Source: DASRFA01 sp035651755 (lineage in GTDB: Bacteria > Desulfobacterota > Binatia > UBA12015). From it: a stretch of 64,000 nt of DNA. Under the pieces are notes generated by a model. The model saw only the letters and a list, made by a program, of their open reading frames with translations, was not told the origin of the DNA and did not search any database. The position numbers and the translations under genes are program-made. The stretch lies in contig DASRFA010000040.1 in assembly GCA_035651755.1 (NCBI GenBank), positions 124,001 through 188,000 of the forward strand, read 5' to 3'. Positions 50,540-60,743 of this stretch are shown here, in pieces (position 1 is the stretch's first letter; the number at the start of each line of letters is the position of its first letter).

Positions 50540-51444
50540 GACGCGAGCTCGCCCGGCCGGAGGCCGTAGGCGACCATCGCCTGGCGGAGCCGCGCGCGCG
50601 CGGCATCCGTCATCGGGAGGAGCGGCAGCCGGAGCTCGTCCCGGCAGCGTCCGAGAAGCGCCATTGCGGCCTTGATCGGGATCGGGTTGGTCTCGAGGAA
50701 GCAGGCGCGGACGAGCGGCAGGAGTCGATGGTGGAGCCGCCGCGCCTCCTCGGCGCGGCCCTCGAGCGCTGCGCTCGTGAAGTCGGCCATGTCCTTCGGG
50801 ACGAGATTCGCCACGACGGAAATGACGCCGCACCCGCCGACCGCGACGATCGGCAGGGTCAGCGCATCGTCGCCCGAGATCACCGCCATGCGATCCCCGC
50901 ACGCGGCGATCGTGTCCGAGATCCGGTCGAGCGATCCGGTCGACTCCTTGACGGCGACGATGTTCTCGATCTCCGCGAGGCGCGCGAGCGTCTCCGGCTC
51001 CATCGTCGACGCGGTCCGGCCGGGGATGTTGTACACGATCAGCGGCAGTCGCGTCGCCGCCGCGACGGTGCGGTAGTGCTCGACGATCCCGGCCTGCGTC
51101 GGCTTGTTGTAGTACGGGGAGATCAGCAGCGCGCCCTGCGCGCCGGCGCGCTCCGCCTCGCAGGTGAGCCGCACGGCCTCGGCGGTCGCGTTCGAGCCCG
51201 TGCCGGCGATGACCGGGACGCGGCCGCGCGCCTGCTTGACGACGAACGTCACGACCTCCGTGTGCTCCTCGTGCGTCAAGGTCGCGGACTCGCCGGTCGA
51301 GCCGCAGGGCACGAGCGCGCTCTGGCCCCCCGCGATCTGCGCCTCGACCAGCGCCTCGAGCGCCCCGTAGTCGATCTTGCCGGAGCGAAAGGGCGTGATC
51401 AGGGCGACCATCGACCCCGTGAAAGGACGGGCGGACGTGCTCAT
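50536..51444 (-). CDS. dapA: 4-hydroxy-tetrahydrodipicolinate synthase
   Basis: A 302-residue TIM-barrel lyase with GTGSNATAEA, the Tyr region LLISPYYNKPTQAG and the Schiff-base Lys in IVAVKESTG (about residue 170). It condenses pyruvate with aspartate semialdehyde. ATG 51444 overlaps dapF's stop (ATGA) and its stop overlaps dapB's GTG. Normal length. Confidence 0.95.
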   Translation of the reverse strand: MSTSARPFTGSMVALITPFRSGKIDYGALEALVEAQIAGGQSALVPCGSTGESATLTHEEHTEVVTFVVKQARGRVPVIAGTGSNATAEAVRLTCEAERAGAQGALLISPYYNKPTQAGIVEHYRTVAAATRLPLIVYNIPGRTASTMEPETLARLAEIENIVAVKESTGSLDRISDTIAACGDRMAVISGDDALTLPIVAVGGCGVISVVANLVPKDMADFTSAALEGRAEEARRLHHRLLPLVRACFLETNPIPIKAAMALLGRCRDELRLPLLPMTDAARARLRQAMVAYGLRPGELAS

Positions 51445-52286
51445 ACGTCGATCTCTCCCGAGAAGACCTCGGCGGCCGGGCCGCTCATGTAGACGTGATC
51501 GTCCGACTCGCGCCACTCGAGCTCGAGGCGGCCGCCGACGAGATCGATCGCGACGCGCCGTCCGGCGCGCCCGGTGAGCGCCGCCGCGACCGCGACCGCG
51601 CACGCGCCCGTGCCGCACGCCGCCGTCTCGCCCGAGCCGCGCTCCCAGACCCGCATGCGAAGCCGCTCGCACGGCGCGGCTCCGAGGAGCTCGACGAACT
51701 CGACGTTGGCGCGCTTCGGAAAGAGCGGGTCGCGCTCGATGCGCGGGCCGAGCGTGGTGACGGGCGCGTCGTCGACCGACGGCACGAAGAGGACGCAGTG
51801 CGGGTTTCCCATCGAGACGCAGGTGACGCGCAGGTGCTCGCCGGCGATCTCGACCGGCGCGTCGACGAGCCGCTCGCGCGCCGCCACCGGAATCGCGTCC
51901 GGGGCGAGCGTCGGAGCTCCCATGTCGACGGTCGCGTGCTCGGCGCGGCCGCCGACGACCTCCAGCACGACCGTCTTGATCCCGCAGTCGGTCTCGATCG
52001 CCATCGGGTTCTTCCGGGCGAGACCGTGGTCCCAGGCGTACTTCGCGACGCAGCGGATCCCGTTGCCGCACATCTCGCCGCGGCTTCCGTCGGCGTTGTA
52101 CATCTCCATCCGGACGTCGGCGACGCGCGACGGGGCGATCAGGATGAGCCCGTCCGAGCCGATCGCCGTCCGGCGCGGCGACACCAGCCGAGCGATGCGC
52201 GGCGGGTCGGGAACCTGCGTCTCGAACGCGTTCACGTACACGTAGTCGTTCCCGATGCCGTGCATCTTGGTGAACGGGAGCCGCAT
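51441..52286 (-). CDS. dapF: Diaminopimelate epimerase
   Basis: A 281-residue epimerase with both catalytic Cys residues: GEMCGNGIRC (about residue 75) and TAACGTGACA (about 225). FTKMHGIGNDYVYV is the family start. It interconverts LL- and meso-diaminopimelate for peptidoglycan and lysine. First gene of the dapF-dapA-dapB run and divergent from lysA, with a 137-bp intergenic region between. Confidence 0.96.
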   Translation of the reverse strand: MRLPFTKMHGIGNDYVYVNAFETQVPDPPRIARLVSPRRTAIGSDGLILIAPSRVADVRMEMYNADGSRGEMCGNGIRCVAKYAWDHGLARKNPMAIETDCGIKTVVLEVVGGRAEHATVDMGAPTLAPDAIPVAARERLVDAPVEIAGEHLRVTCVSMGNPHCVLFVPSVDDAPVTTLGPRIERDPLFPKRANVEFVELLGAAPCERLRMRVWERGSGETAACGTGACAVAVAAALTGRAGRRVAIDLVGGRLELEWRESDDHVYMSGPAAEVFSGEIDV

Positions 52287-52423
52287 CCCGCGGCTGTACC
52301 ATGCGCGTCTCGCTCAGCGCCACGCCGCCGGCCCCGGAAGGCGCGCCGCGCGTGCAATCGCTTTCGACGCGCGTCGAGCGCGGTCGCCTTGAACCGGGCG
52401 CGGCCGGGTGGCACTGAACCCGC

Positions 52424-53713
52424 ATGCCCGCGCACCCGCTCGGCGACCACGCCGCGTTGCAGCGCCTCGCCGAGGCCGTCGGCACCCCGTTCTACCTCTA
52501 CGACGCCGCCGTGCTGCGCACGCGCATCGCCGCCATCCGCGAGCTGGCGCTCGGCGCCGGGCTGCAGGCCCGCTACGCGATGAAGGCGTGCTCGGCGCAC
52601 CTCGTGCTGCGCGAGATCCGCCGCGCCGGCATCTGGATCGACGCGGTGTCGGGCAACGAGGTGCTGCGCGCCAAGCGCGCCGGGTTCGCGATGGGCTCCG
52701 ACCCGCCGATCGTGCTGCTCACGACCGACGTGTTTCGCGACAACGCGCTCGCGATCGTGCGCTCCGAGGGCGTCCTTCCGAACGTCGGCTCTCCCGGGCA
52801 GATCCGGGACCTCTCGGCGGCCGGCCATCGCGGGGCGATCGGCCTCCGTGTCAATCCAGGCTTCGGCCACGGCCACGTGCAGGCCTGCGACACCGGAGGG
52901 CCGAGCTCGAAGCACGGCGTGTGGATCGACGACGTGCACTCCGTCGCCGCGGCGGCGGGCGCCGCCGGCTTCCCGGTCGCGCTCCTCCACGCACACGTCG
53001 GGAGCGGCCCGGACATGGAGGAGCTCGCCGGCAACCTCGATCGCCTCGCGTCGGTCTTTGCGGAGCTGCTGCCGGCGTTTCCCGACTGTGTCGCAGTGAG
53101 CCTCGGCGGTGGTATCCCGCACGGCTACCGCGAGTCGTCGCCGGCGCCGGACTTCACGCCGCTCGCAGCGGTCCTGGGAGCGTCGCGCCGGCGCATCGCC
53201 GAGGCGGCGGGCCGAACGGTCCGCGTCGAGATCGAGCCCGGCCGCGCCTACGTCGCTCCCGCCGGCTCGCTCGTGGCCCGCGTGAGCGACGTCAAGCACA
53301 CGCGCACGAACGAGCGCGGCCCGGGACAGAGCTTCGTCATGGTCGACGCCGGCTTCTGCGACCTCGTCCGCCCGGCGATGTACGGCTCGTACCACCGCAT
53401 CTCGGTCGTCTCGGACCGGCCGGGGCGGCCGGGCCGGTTCGCGGTCGCCGGCCCCCTGTGCGAGTCGGGCGACGTCTTCACGCGGCATGCCGACGAGCTC
53501 ATCGAGCCGCGCGAGCTGCCCGAGCCGCGGCCCGGGGACTTCGTCGTCTTGCACGACGCGGGCGCGTACGGCGCGTCGATGAGCTCGAACTACAACTCGA
53601 TCGGGCGTGTCCCGCAGGTGTGGTGGGACGACGGGCGCGCGACCCTGATGTCGCGGCGCGAGACGCTGGCCGACGTGCTGGCGGCGGAGTGCGAGGAGCC
53701 GATCGCCCTCTGA
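52424..53713 (+). CDS. lysA: Diaminopimelate decarboxylase-family enzyme
   Basis: A 429-residue PLP fold-III decarboxylase: the PLP Lys is in RYAMKAC (about residue 54), the phosphate-binding Gly loop in SLGGGIPHGY, and the C-terminal catalytic Cys in GPLCESGDVF (about residue 345). It fits LysA by neighbourhood (divergent from dapF, next to dapA/dapB), making lysine from meso-DAP. Other fold-III decarboxylases share these motifs, so the name relies on context. Confidence 0.9.
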   Translation: MPAHPLGDHAALQRLAEAVGTPFYLYDAAVLRTRIAAIRELALGAGLQARYAMKACSAHLVLREIRRAGIWIDAVSGNEVLRAKRAGFAMGSDPPIVLLTTDVFRDNALAIVRSEGVLPNVGSPGQIRDLSAAGHRGAIGLRVNPGFGHGHVQACDTGGPSSKHGVWIDDVHSVAAAAGAAGFPVALLHAHVGSGPDMEELAGNLDRLASVFAELLPAFPDCVAVSLGGGIPHGYRESSPAPDFTPLAAVLGASRRRIAEAAGRTVRVEIEPGRAYVAPAGSLVARVSDVKHTRTNERGPGQSFVMVDAGFCDLVRPAMYGSYHRISVVSDRPGRPGRFAVAGPLCESGDVFTRHADELIEPRELPEPRPGDFVVLHDAGAYGASMSSNYNSIGRVPQVWWDDGRATLMSRRETLADVLAAECEEPIAL

Positions 53714-53714
53714 G

Positions 53715-53737
53715 GCGCCGCCGTCTCACGGCGGCGC
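53715..53737. terminator. Perfect 9-bp stem hairpin between lysA and LptM-like gene
   Basis: GCGCCGCCG (53715-53723) pairs with CGGCGGCGC (53729-53737) over a five-base loop. The loop holds the stop codon of the minus-strand lipoprotein gene. Convergent position suggests bidirectional termination. Confidence 0.6.
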
Positions 53738-54361
53738 GAGCGGGAAGGGCGTCGCGGACACGAACGGCGCGGGCACGGGCGGTTCCTCGCCCGCGCCCTC
53801 CACCGGCTCCGGCTCGAACGGCGCCGGGCGCCCGGGCCCGGGCGACGGCGTCTCGGCTGGCGTCGGCTGCGGCGTGGGCGCCCCGAGCCAGCTCTCGGCC
53901 GGGGCGCTGCGATAGCCATCGACGGTCACGGCGACGACGCGGTAGTGGCAGCCGGCATCGGCCGGCACGTCGGGATCGACGTACGAGAACGTGCGGCCCT
54001 TCCGGAAGCGCTCGCGATCGGTCACCTCGAGGCTCGCGATCGGCGTCCAGAAGTCGCCTTCGCCGCACGCGCGAAAGATCTCGAAGCCGCCGAGGTCCTC
54101 GATCGGCGCGCCGTCCGCGTAGCGCCGCGGGCGGTGCCACGTCAGCTTCAGACCGTCCGCGGTCTCCGCGACCTGCACCGGCGCGGGCGACTCGGGGATC
54201 ACGTACTGCGGCGGTCGCGGCGGCGCCTTCCGGCCGCAGCCCGAGGAGCCGCCGATCGCGAGCGCGAGCGCGGCGATGCCGGCGAAGGCCGCGACCGCCG
54301 CCGCGCTCGCCGCGGCACACGCCGCAAGCCCGCGGCCGGCACCGCCGCGCTCGCCGCTCAA
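53726..54361 (-). CDS. LptM-like lipoprotein with fibronectin-III-type domain
   Basis: A 211-residue lipoprotein starting at TTG 54361 within the argH stop (TTGA). Its N-terminal signal ends SSGC and continues GRKAPPRPPQY, reminiscent of the LptM/YifL start (GCGxKGPLxxP), which marks a small lipoprotein often near dapF/argH. Here an FN3-like domain (about residues 57-150: VQVAETADGLKLTWHRP, YRVVAVTVDGYRSAP) and a Pro-rich tail (155-211) follow, instead of stopping after about 60 residues. Probably tethered in the outer membrane or periplasm. Confidence 0.7.
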   Translation of the reverse strand: MSGERGGAGRGLAACAAASAAAVAAFAGIAALALAIGGSSGCGRKAPPRPPQYVIPESPAPVQVAETADGLKLTWHRPRRYADGAPIEDLGGFEIFRACGEGDFWTPIASLEVTDRERFRKGRTFSYVDPDVPADAGCHYRVVAVTVDGYRSAPAESWLGAPTPQPTPAETPSPGPGRPAPFEPEPVEGAGEEPPVPAPFVSATPFPLAPP

Positions 54362-55830
54362 CGCCGCCTCGTCGCGCGCGCGCGCCGGCGCGAGCGCGGG
54401 GAGCGCCCGGGCGCCGCGAGCTCGGCGAGGCGGCGCTCGACCTGGGCGCGCGCGGTGCCGCCGGTCGAGCGCCGCCGCGCGATCGCGGCCTCCGGCGACA
54501 GCCGGCGCCGCGCACCGGCGTCGAGGAGCGGCGAGAACGCGCGGAGCTCGGCCGCCGTCAGGCTCTCGAGCGCTCGCCCGGCGTCCGCGCAGTGCCGCAC
54601 CACGCGTCCGACGACCTCGTGCGCCTCGCGAAACGGCACGCCCCGCTCGACCAGGTAATCGGCGAGCTCGGTCGCGAGCGCGAAGCCTCCAGCCGCTTCG
54701 CCCATCGCGTCCGCGCGGATGCGCAGGCGGGGCAGCATGCGAGCCAGCACGTCGACGCACGCGCGCACCTCGCGTGCAGCGTCGAAGAGCGGCGGCTTGT
54801 CCTCCTGCAGGTCGCGATTGTACGCGAGCGGCAGCCCCTTCATCGTCGTCAGGATCGAGACCAGCGCGCCGTAGACGCGTCCGGTCTTGCCGCGCACGAG
54901 CTCCGCGACATCGGGATTCTTCTTCTGCGGCATCATCGAGCTGCCGGTCGCGAACGCGTCGGGGAGCTCGACGAAGCCGAACTCCTGCGACGACCACAGC
55001 ACGATCTCCTCGCCGAGGCGCGACAGGTGCATGGCCAGGATCGCAGCGGCCGCGAGGAACTCGGCGACGAAGTCGCGATCGGCGACGGCGTCGAGCGAGT
55101 TCCGCGAGACGCCGTCGAAGCCGAGCTCGGACGCGACCCGCTCGCGGTCGAGCGCGAAACCCGCGCCGGCGAGCGCGCCCGCCCCGAGCGGCAGGACGTT
55201 CGCGCGGCGGCGCGCGTCGGCGAGGCGGCCGCGGTCGCGCTCGAGCATCTCGACGTACGCGAGCCAGTGGTGCGCGAGCAGGACGGGCTGGGCGCGCTGG
55301 AGGTGCGTGTAGCCCGGGAGCACCACCGCGAGGTCCCGGCGCGCGCGCCCGACGAGCGCCGCGATCAGGGCTTCGACCGCTCCGGAGAGCCGGTCCGCTT
55401 CGTCGCGCAGCCAGAGGCGGAGGTCGGTCGCGACCTGGTCGTTCCGGCTGCGTCCCGTGTGCACCTTGCCGCCGACCGGGCCGACGAGCTCCGTCAGCCG
55501 GCGCTCGACCGCCATGTGGACGTCCTCGTCCACGGCGCGCGCGCGGAAGCTTCCGGTCGCGAGCTCGCGCGCCACGCGTCGCAGGCCGCGCTCGATCGCG
55601 CCGGCCTCGCGCTCCGACAGGAGGCGCGCGCGCTTCAGCGCGTGCACGTGCGCGACCGAGCCGCGGATGTCGTGCGGCGCGAGCGCGAGGTCGACCGCGA
55701 GCGAGCTCGTGAACTCCTCGACCGCCGGATCCGTCGCCTCGGCGAAGCGCCCGCCCCACGGCTTGCGCGCGCCGCGGGCGGCGCGTCGTCGCTTCGAATC
55801 TGGTTTGACGGGAGTCGCCCGGCGCGGCAT
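54358..55830 (-). CDS. argH: Argininosuccinate lyase
   Basis: A 490-residue fumarase-superfamily lyase with the signature GSSMMPQKKNPD (about residue 293) and GGKVHTGRSRNDQVATDLRL (about 113-132). It splits argininosuccinate to arginine and fumarate, the last step of arginine synthesis. The extra residues at both ends are Arg/Ala-rich (first 22 residues and last 22) and probably disordered. It overlaps the LptM-like gene and stands apart from argG by the acyltransferase pair. Confidence 0.95.
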   Translation of the reverse strand: MPRRATPVKPDSKRRRAARGARKPWGGRFAEATDPAVEEFTSSLAVDLALAPHDIRGSVAHVHALKRARLLSEREAGAIERGLRRVARELATGSFRARAVDEDVHMAVERRLTELVGPVGGKVHTGRSRNDQVATDLRLWLRDEADRLSGAVEALIAALVGRARRDLAVVLPGYTHLQRAQPVLLAHHWLAYVEMLERDRGRLADARRRANVLPLGAGALAGAGFALDRERVASELGFDGVSRNSLDAVADRDFVAEFLAAAAILAMHLSRLGEEIVLWSSQEFGFVELPDAFATGSSMMPQKKNPDVAELVRGKTGRVYGALVSILTTMKGLPLAYNRDLQEDKPPLFDAAREVRACVDVLARMLPRLRIRADAMGEAAGGFALATELADYLVERGVPFREAHEVVGRVVRHCADAGRALESLTAAELRAFSPLLDAGARRRLSPEAAIARRRSTGGTARAQVERRLAELAAPGRSPRSRRRARATRRR

Positions 55831-55914
55831 CGGCGTCGCTTACCACGCGTCGGCACGCGCCACCACGGCCGACGACGCTCGGCGCCCCGTGGCGCGCGAA
55901 GCGCCGCGCGTCGG

Positions 55915-55944
55915 TTGCGCCGCGCGCGACGTGGAACCTATGCT
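55915..55944 (+). promoter_or_regulatory. Candidate promoter of the second MBOAT gene
   Basis: TTGCGC (55915-55920) and TATGCT (55939-55944) are 18 bases apart. The ATG follows 16 bases after the -10, so the predicted leader is very short, almost leaderless. Confidence 0.35.
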
Positions 55945-55959
55945 CGGGCGAGCCGCGCG

Positions 55960-57441
55960 ATGCTGTTCCAGAGCGTCCACTTCGTCGTCTTCTTCGTTTT
56001 CACGCTCGTCGCGTTCCACGCGCTTGTCCGGAGATGGGAGGCGCGGAAGCTGCTCCTGCTCGGGGCGAGCTGGCTCTTCTACGCGACCTGGAGCCCGCGC
56101 TTCCTCCTCCTCCTGATCGCGACGACGGCGATCGACTTCGAGCTGGCGCGCCGCATCTGGTCGGCGCGGCATGCGCCGCCGCCGGGGGAGCCGTCGCACC
56201 CGGCGCGCGCGCGCGCGCTGCTGGTCGCGAGCCTCGCCTTGAACGTCGGGGTGCTCGCGTTCTTCAAGTACGGGCGCTTCCTCTACGCGAGCGCCGCCGA
56301 CCTCGCCGCGCTGCCGCCGACACCCTCGTGGCTCGCGATCGCCGCGCCGCTCGGCATCTCGTTCTACACGTTCCACTCGATCAGCTACGTGGTCGACACC
56401 TGGCGGGGCGTGCGCGAGCCGAGCGAGTGCTTCGCGGATTTCGCGCTCTACGTCGCATTCTTCCCGCAGCTCATCGCGGGGCCGATTACGCGCTGGGGGT
56501 ACTTCGGCCCGCAGCTCTCGGCGCCGCGACGCCTCCGGTTCCGCGCGATCGAGGCCGCGCTCCTCCTCCTCGCCGTCGGGTTCGTGAAGAAGGTCGTGTT
56601 CGCGGACTCGCTCGGAGGCTTCGTGGACGCGGTCTACGCCGCACCGGATCGGGCCTCGCGCCTCGACGCGTGGCTCGCGGTGTACGGGTACGCGTTCCAG
56701 ATCTACTTCGACTTCTCCGGCTACACCGACGTCGCGATGGGGCTCGCCGGGCTCCTCGGCTTCCGGCTTCCCGAGAACTTCCGCCACCCCTACGTCGCGC
56801 TCAATCCCGCCGAGCTCTGGCGGCGCTGGCACATCAGCCTCTCGACGTGGCTACGCGACTACCTGTTCCTGCCGATCGCGCGCGCGCTCCTCCGCCGGAC
56901 GCGACGGCCGGCGTTCACGGCGGTCGTCGCGACGCTCGCGACGATGCTCCTCGCCGGATTGTGGCATGGCGCCGCCTGGACCTTCGTCCTGTGGGGCGGC
57001 GTGCAGGGGATCTGGCTGGTGCTGCACCGGCTCGTCACGTGGCGGCAGGGACCGCGTCCGATGTTCCCGGCGTGGGCCGACGCGGGAGAGCCGCGCGGTG
57101 CGGCTCGTCCGCCGATCACCCCGGCGTGGATCCGCCGGCTCGCGACCTTCCACGTCTTCGCGCTCAGCCTCGTCCTGTTCCGCGCCGGAGCGCTCGAGGT
57201 CGCCGCCGGCGTGGCGCGAGCGCTCTTCGCGTCGCGGCCGCAGCTGCAGCCGCTTCCGGTCACGGCGATCCTCGTGATCGCGATCGGCGCTCTCACGCAC
57301 ACGCTGTCGCTCCGGATCGACCTTGCCCGCCTGTGGAGCCATGCGCCGCGGGTTCTCCGCGGCGCCGCCTACGGCGCGACCGCCGTCGCCGTGTGGCTCT
57401 GCAGCGCGCAGTCGACGCGCTTCATCTACTTCGAGTTCTGA
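55960..57441 (+). CDS. MBOAT O-acyltransferase with built-in FIYFEF C-terminus
   Basis: A 493-residue AlgI/PatA-type membrane-bound O-acyltransferase. Core motifs: LYFDFSGYTDVAMG-like segment (about 248-262), LWRRWHISLSTWLRDY (286-301) and AGLWHGAAWTF (332-342) with His336 catalytic. The C-terminus is TRFIYFEF (residues 486-493), the aromatic Tyr motif common to alginate and peptidoglycan O-acetyl MBOATs. It is followed two bases later by an SGNH-like gene whose product would take the acyl group on to a polysaccharide or glycan. Likely function: O-acylation of an extracellular polymer; the acyl donor is unknown. Confidence 0.9.
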   Translation: MLFQSVHFVVFFVFTLVAFHALVRRWEARKLLLLGASWLFYATWSPRFLLLLIATTAIDFELARRIWSARHAPPPGEPSHPARARALLVASLALNVGVLAFFKYGRFLYASAADLAALPPTPSWLAIAAPLGISFYTFHSISYVVDTWRGVREPSECFADFALYVAFFPQLIAGPITRWGYFGPQLSAPRRLRFRAIEAALLLLAVGFVKKVVFADSLGGFVDAVYAAPDRASRLDAWLAVYGYAFQIYFDFSGYTDVAMGLAGLLGFRLPENFRHPYVALNPAELWRRWHISLSTWLRDYLFLPIARALLRRTRRPAFTAVVATLATMLLAGLWHGAAWTFVLWGGVQGIWLVLHRLVTWRQGPRPMFPAWADAGEPRGAARPPITPAWIRRLATFHVFALSLVLFRAGALEVAAGVARALFASRPQLQPLPVTAILVIAIGALTHTLSLRIDLARLWSHAPRVLRGAAYGATAVAVWLCSAQSTRFIYFEF

Positions 57442-57443
57442 GC

Positions 57444-58643
57444 ATGCGGTCGCGCGCGCTCCGCGATGCCACCCGCCCTCCGCCCGCCGGCGGCCCGGAC
57501 GCGCTGCCGGCGGCGAGCGCGCCTCGCGCCCGTCCGCCGCGCCGGCGCGCGCGCTCGATTCGGCGGCGCGCGCTCGTCGCGCTCGCGCTTCCCGCGCTCG
57601 GGGTGGTCGCGCTCACGATCGCCGCGCTTCGCCTGTGGTCGGACGAGCTGGTCGATCGCCTGCCGATCGGCCGAGACGCAGAGCGCTTCCTCGTGCCGCT
57701 GAAGGACCGCCAGGCGCGGGTCGCGGCGGGCGGCGCAGACGCGGCGGGCCCGGCGGCGCGGCCGGTCGTCGTCCTCTTCGGCGACTCCGTGATCCAGAGC
57801 GCCGCGCCCCGCCTGGAGGAGGCGCTCGCGGCGCGCGGCGCGCCCGCGGAGGTCGTGCCGGTGACCGGCGCGCTCCTGCGGCCGATCCACGACGTGTTCC
57901 TGCTCGACGAGGCGCTTGCTGCCGAGCCCGAGCTGGTCGCGATCGAGGTGAACCTCGTCTGGCTGAACCCGCCGCGCGGCATCGTCCCGCAGGCGTGGCG
58001 CGAGCGCCTCTCCCGCTACCTCTCGGCGGCGCGGATGCCGCGCATCCTGGACGCGCTCGCGGTCGAGCAGGCGAGCCTCGCGGACCCGTTCCTCTTCCGC
58101 CTCGAGGACGCGCTCGGGATCCTCTACGCGCCACCGGGAGCGCGGCTCGCCGCCGCGGACGCGGCCGCCGCCGCCTCGCTGGCCGCCGAGCGCGCGCTCG
58201 GAATCGCGCGGCGCCGTGCCGCCGCGGAGCCGTCCGACGTCGCGTGGGTGGGCGAGGCGTACGCGCGCGACTTCGCCGCGACGACGAACGTCTCGCTTCT
58301 CCGCGAGCTCCGCCGCGGCCTCGCCGAAGCGCGCGTGCGCGCGCTCTTCTTCGTCGCGCCCGTGAACGAGGGGGAGCTCGCGCGGCGCGGGATGCCGGTC
58401 CCCGAAGACCTCGCGCAGCGCATCGACCGCCTGCGCGTCGCCGCGGGCATCCCTTCGGACGACTGGCTCGACTTCCACGCCGCCGTGCGGCCGGAGGACT
58501 TCCGCGACGTCCTGGGCCACGTCGTCGAGAGCGGACGGGTGCGGCTGATGGACGACCTCGCGGCCGCAGCGGCGCCGCGGCTCGGGCCGCTCAGCCCTGG
58601 CGGAGCTTCCGCGTCCGGAGGCGAAGGCCGTTCAGCGCGATGA
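57444..58643 (+). CDS. Membrane-anchored SGNH-type acyltransferase/esterase
   Basis: A 399-residue protein: one transmembrane helix (about residues 41-65) after a long Arg/Pro-rich cytoplasmic leader, then an extracytoplasmic SGNH-type domain. Block I is VVVLFGDSVIQSA, with the catalytic Ser at about residue 115; the C-terminal DWLDFH (near 350) offers the Asp/His of block V. This layout matches DltD, AlgJ/AlgX and PatB, which transfer acyl groups delivered by MBOATs. It lies immediately after the MBOAT gene. Its 3' end overlaps the convergent argG gene by 53 bp. Confidence 0.8.
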   Translation: MRSRALRDATRPPPAGGPDALPAASAPRARPPRRRARSIRRRALVALALPALGVVALTIAALRLWSDELVDRLPIGRDAERFLVPLKDRQARVAAGGADAAGPAARPVVVLFGDSVIQSAAPRLEEALAARGAPAEVVPVTGALLRPIHDVFLLDEALAAEPELVAIEVNLVWLNPPRGIVPQAWRERLSRYLSAARMPRILDALAVEQASLADPFLFRLEDALGILYAPPGARLAAADAAAAASLAAERALGIARRRAAAEPSDVAWVGEAYARDFAATTNVSLLRELRRGLAEARVRALFFVAPVNEGELARRGMPVPEDLAQRIDRLRVAAGIPSDDWLDFHAAVRPEDFRDVLGHVVESGRVRLMDDLAAAAAPRLGPLSPGGASASGGEGRSAR

Positions 58644-59796
58644 AGCCGGTCGCGTCCGACTGTCGATAGCCGCCGGCCTCGTCGAAGCTCGCGACGCCAG
58701 GATCGAAGAGCGAGCGCTCGGCGCGTCGGCCGACGACGGTCGCGCTCCCCTTGTAGAGTTTGACGCGCGCCGTCCCGGTCACCGGGCGCTGTGCCTCGTC
58801 GATCGCCGCCTGCAGCATCTCGCGCTCGGGCGCGAACCAGTAGCCGTAGTAGACCATCTCCGCGTAGCGCGGGATGAGCGAATCGCGGAGGTGCAGGACC
58901 TCGCGGTCGAGGGTGAGCGACTCGACCGCGCGGTGCGCGGCGTGGAGGATCGTGCCGCCCGGCGTCTCGTAGACGCCGCGCGACTTCATGCCGACGTAGC
59001 GGTTCTCGACGATGTCGAACCGGCCGATTCCGTGCCTTCCGCCGATCTCGTTCAAGCGCGCGAGCAGCGCCGCCGGCGCGAGCCGATCGCCGTCGACCGC
59101 GACCGGATCGCCGCGCTCGTAGTCGATCTCCACCACCTGCGGCTCGTCGGGCGCCTTCTCCGGCGACGTCGTGAGGACGAACATGTCGTCGTAGGGCGGC
59201 TTCCACGGGTCCTCGAGGATGCCGCCCTCGAAGCTCATGTGCAGGAGGTTCCGGTCCGACGAGTAGGGCTTCTCGCGCGTGACCGGGATCGGGATGCCGT
59301 GCTGCTCGGCGTAGGCGATGAGGTCGGTCCGGCCCTGGAACGCCCAGTCGCGCCACGGCGCGATCACGCGGAGCTGCGGCGCGAGCGCCGCGAACGTGAG
59401 CTCGAAGCGGACCTGGTCGTTGCCCTTGCCGGTCGCGCCGTGGGCGACGGCGTCGGCGCCGTGCGCGATCGCCACCTCGGCCTGACGCCGGGCGATGAGC
59501 GGGCGGGCGATCGAGGTGCCGAGCATGTAGCCGCCCTCGTAGACCGCGTTCGCGCGCAGCATCGGGAAGACGTAGTCGCGCGCGAAGACCTCGCGCAGGT
59601 CCTCGATCACGACGTCGCACGCGCCGCCGGCGATCGCCTTGCCGCGGACCGGCTCGAGCTCCTCGCCCTGGCCGACGTCGGCGCAGAAAGCGACGACGTC
59701 GGCGCGGTACTCCTCGCGCAGCCATCCCAGGATGACGGACGTATCGAGCCCGCCGGAATACGCGAGGACGATCTTCTTGACGCTCGGTCGGGACAC
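58591..59796 (-). CDS. argG: Argininosuccinate synthase
   Basis: A 401-residue synthase with the P-loop-type LAYSGGLDTS (about residues 11-20) and the expected GHGATGKGNDQVRFEL-like region (here AHGATGKGNDQVRFEL). It joins citrulline and aspartate using ATP. GTG 59796 gives the family start; the upstream ORF extension is antisense to argF's region. Its 3' end overlaps the SGNH gene. Last of the argB-argD-argF-argG run. Confidence 0.95.
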   Translation of the reverse strand: MSRPSVKKIVLAYSGGLDTSVILGWLREEYRADVVAFCADVGQGEELEPVRGKAIAGGACDVVIEDLREVFARDYVFPMLRANAVYEGGYMLGTSIARPLIARRQAEVAIAHGADAVAHGATGKGNDQVRFELTFAALAPQLRVIAPWRDWAFQGRTDLIAYAEQHGIPIPVTREKPYSSDRNLLHMSFEGGILEDPWKPPYDDMFVLTTSPEKAPDEPQVVEIDYERGDPVAVDGDRLAPAALLARLNEIGGRHGIGRFDIVENRYVGMKSRGVYETPGGTILHAAHRAVESLTLDREVLHLRDSLIPRYAEMVYYGYWFAPEREMLQAAIDEAQRPVTGTARVKLYKGSATVVGRRAERSLFDPGVASFDEAGGYRQSDATGFIALNGLRLRTRKLRQG

Positions 59797-59816
59797 GGGA
59801 ACCTCGTCTCGCTCGA

Positions 59817-60739
<923 letters not shown>

Positions 60740-60743
<4 letters not shown>

